From: Actinomycetes bacterium
GTDB taxonomy: Bacteria; Actinomycetota; Acidimicrobiia; Acidimicrobiales; Ilumatobacteraceae
DNA: 34,886 nucleotides
Direction: 5' to 3'
Assembly (NCBI GenBank): GCA_027491335.1
Contig: JAIXWJ010000005.1
Coordinates: 1 to 34,886, forward strand
The notes beneath the pieces are model-generated. The model had not been told where the DNA came from. It searched no databases and was given only the letters and a program-made list of their open reading frames with translations. This document shows, in pieces, positions 33,008-34,886 of the stretch; position 1 is the first letter of the stretch; each line of letters opens with the position of its first letter. A program made the translations under genes and the position numbers.

Positions 33008-34886
33008 TGTTCAACCTCCAAGTGAGCGCACGAATCTCTATGCCCACCCACATATTGAGCAACTTCGCGAAAAGGTGTCTCCGTTGCCCGACAAAATGCC
33101 ATGTCGCCGACTATGGCGAGACCCTTCTTCGCTCTCGACAAAGCGACGTTTGCTCGAGCATCAAGTTTCAGAAATCCAGCTTGTCCTTTTGGATTTGACC
33201 TAGTGACACTGAAGATCACGTAGTCCGCTTCTCGTCCTTGAACTGAGTCAACCGTCGCTACTTCGACCGAAACAGATTGAAGTTCGCCAATCTGATCCAC
33301 TTGCCGTCTCAACTCGCGAACCTGAGCCGAATATGGCGCAGCCACAAGCACTCTTGGGTGTTCATCTGAGTTCTGGAAATGAAGATCCAACTTTCGAACA
33401 AGTCTTGCTACGTGACGAGCCTCCAAGTTGTTAACAAAACTTGTTTCATGATTTGCCGAAGCACGTTCCCAGCGACTTTCAAGATTTGAGGTGTCGTGCC
33501 ATGTCACAGGTCGCGGGAAAACCTCTGGTACCGCAGGAGTCGAGGTCGCTCCTACCGAGACCAGCTCGCCGTCATAAAAGCATTCACTAATCAGATCCCC
33601 GATTGGCTTGACCATTCGGTGCTGCTCCCTGAGCAGTCTCTGATTCTCAGGAGGAAGACCTCGGGCCAGCCGACTGAACAAGGTCGTCTGCAGCTCTACC
33701 GAATCCAGTCCGTGCTCATTAATGATCTCCTCGTCGCGGAGAGCGTCTTCAACCATCGCCGGAAGCTGTCGCTCATCGCCGACAAGAACCCACTTCTTTG
33801 AGCGTGTCATGGGTACGAGAGTTTCAGTTGCAGTTGCTTTCGAGCACTCGTCGATGATGCAGAGATCGAACAAATGCTCAGAAAGTTCCCTAACAGCTGC
33901 TAGTCCCACACATGTGGCCCCGAGGACAGCCGAATCCTGAGCCAATGCGCTGATGAATCCCTCACCTCGACTAAGCCTCTGAAGCCAGTTCACTTGCAAT
34001 TGAACAAGGTTACGTAACTCCTGTGCGATTTCGCTTTTTCCTAGTATTGAGTCAGCGAGTTGATTGAGATGTAGATAGTTCTTGGAATCGATGTCTCCCT
34101 GATACTTTCTGGTCAATCCTGACTGGGTTCTTGCGAGCTGCTTCAGCAATTCAACAAGCTCCTGGATTTGATCCCGAAGGTCGCTCTTAGACTCCTCCAA
34201 CTCTTCGTTTGTGAGCTTCTCCTTCGAGAGTTGTTCAGCGCCTTGAAGACACGACTCAACTTCTCCGAGTTCCGACTCCAATCGCTTCAAACCCTCAAGA
34301 AGACCGGATACCTCACGCAGAAAACGGGACTCCGTCACGAGCCCCAATGAGACACCCCTGCCTTCTACCCAGGCTTCGATGAAAGCATTGCTTTTCGCTT
34401 CGGCCTCCTCCCTCCACCGCTTCAGTTGACCCTCAACTCGGAATCGTTCGGCTTCCGGCGCCACCTTTCCGAACTTCGGATCTGCGAGACGAATAATCCG
34501 TATGGGATTTGCGTCAGGCTGAGCTCTTTCGATCTGATCCAGCGCATTGTCAAGTGCGATATTCGTCTGAGACGAAATCAAGATTCGGGAATCTGGCTTG
34601 ATCTTTAGTTGCTGTGATACCAGCTCGGCAATGAAGGTCGTCTTTCCTGTCCCGGGAGGACCTTGTACGAGGAACAAGTCCTTGGAGCCGAGCGCTGACA
34701 TCACAGCTTCTTTTTTGCTTTGATCCAGATTCTCCCTGGTCCAGTCAGAGATGTTCACAGGCTCGGGTTTCTGACAAGTCTCAGGATTAAACAGCAGGTC
34801 ACCTAACTTCGGCTCAGCCGATTTAGCTGGTGCATGGGCGAGAATGTCTACTGCCATCTTCTCTCGCTGTATTTTTGCTTTGGACG
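33004..34886 (-). CDS. Upf1/DNA2-like superfamily 1 helicase (Mokosh MkoA-like), 5' end outside the window
   Basis: An ATP-dependent helicase of the Upf1/DNA2 (COG1112) type. Numbering from the in-frame ATG at 34857, motifs are: I GPPGTGKT (66-73), Ia SSQTNIALDNAL (95-106), II DECSK (336-340), III GDERQLP (360-366), IV LREQHRM (409-415), V DSVQGREADYV (537-547) and VI NVALSRAKKGLAIVGD (570-585). A long coiled-coil insertion (about 140-290) lies between motifs Ia and II. The frame stays open from that ATG to the window edge (SKAKIQREK), so the true start and any N-terminal domain are probably beyond 34886. In Mokosh type I the helicase carries an N-terminal Ser/Thr kinase; none is visible in what is present. 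It overlaps the PLD gene by 4 nt. Confidence 0.85.
   Translation of the reverse strand, partial: SKAKIQREKMAVDILAHAPAKSAEPKLGDLLFNPETCQKPEPVNISDWTRENLDQSKKEAVMSALGSKDLFLVQGPPGTGKTTFIAELVSQQLKIKPDSRILISSQTNIALDNALDQIERAQPDANPIRIIRLADPKFGKVAPEAERFRVEGQLKRWREEAEAKSNAFIEAWVEGRGVSLGLVTESRFLREVSGLLEGLKRLESELGEVESCLQGAEQLSKEKLTNEELEESKSDLRDQIQELVELLKQLARTQSGLTRKYQGDIDSKNYLHLNQLADSILGKSEIAQELRNLVQLQVNWLQRLSRGEGFISALAQDSAVLGATCVGLAAVRELSEHLFDLCIIDECSKATATETLVPMTRSKKWVLVGDERQLPAMVEDALRDEEIINEHGLDSVELQTTLFSRLARGLPPENQRLLREQHRMVKPIGDLISECFYDGELVSVGATSTPAVPEVFPRPVTWHDTSNLESRWERASANHETSFVNNLEARHVARLVRKLDLHFQNSDEHPRVLVAAPYSAQVRELRRQVDQIGELQSVSVEVATVDSVQGREADYVIFSVTRSNPKGQAGFLKLDARANVALSRAKKGLAIVGDMAFCRATETPFREVAQYVGGHRDSCAHLEVEQ

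Noticed and set aside
1-34886. CRISPR array, insertion sequence or rRNA
   Set aside because: No regularly spaced short repeats, transposase or rRNA sequence was seen; the only tandem repeats are the coding ones at 2556-3710.

Overview
The window reads as a high-G+C chromosome segment of an actinobacterium. The gene content points to a free-living aerobic member of a deep lineage such as Acidimicrobiia; that placement is inference, because no rRNA is present. Pointers are a membrane-anchored cyclophilin, the EtfD/EMO-type ETF:menaquinone oxidoreductase, an MeaA-type ethylmalonyl-CoA mutase, a MptpB-like phosphatase, Thr-rich secreted proteins, and many starts sitting 6-10 nt behind a TANNNT -10 box, as in actinobacterial leaderless transcripts.

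Layout. 1-2465: a truncated aspartate kinase (lysC) diverges from a cyclophilin, followed by a Gfo/Idh/MocA oxidoreductase. 2553-6817: two secreted proteins on the minus strand, a propeller protein with three near-identical C-terminal repeats and a PstS-like binding protein. 6954-15095: a phosphate locus. A large anchored PstS-like protein and a sortase-fold protein lacking its catalytic His and Cys (minus strand) diverge from pstC-pstA-pstB-pstS and a small lipoprotein (plus strand). The pst promoter and the promoter of the PstS-like gene at 5198-6817 share the motif GTTCACCTANNGGACAGG, which looks like a PHO box. 15096-20904: an S51-like protein and a tyrosine phosphatase on the minus strand, then 3-hydroxybutyryl-CoA dehydrogenase, aat and ethylmalonyl-CoA mutase on the plus strand, then a putative Fe(II)/2OG oxygenase. 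21004-24902: a LysM lipoprotein, a polyprenyl diphosphate synthase, xseB-xseA (exonuclease VII) and a divergent gpmA. 25025-31173: a cyclic-nucleotide-binding-domain protein, etfD, engB, a secreted beta-propeller protein, dcd and tRNA-Gly(CCC).

31174-34886: directly after the tRNA the base composition drops and codon use changes. This segment looks like an acquired island integrated at the tRNA. It carries two overlapping minus-strand genes: a winged-helix/phospholipase-D-like nuclease and an Upf1/DNA2-like (COG1112-type) SF1 helicase whose 5' end runs off the window. Helicase plus PLD is the gene content of the Mokosh anti-phage system, so this is the best candidate for an unusual or variant defence system here.

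How the genes fit together. The pst block is a high-affinity phosphate importer with several surface-held binding proteins. The dehydrogenase, mutase and EtfD point to short-chain acyl-CoA metabolism feeding electrons from ETF to menaquinone. The remainder is ordinary housekeeping (exonuclease VII, phosphoglycerate mutase, EngB, Dcd).
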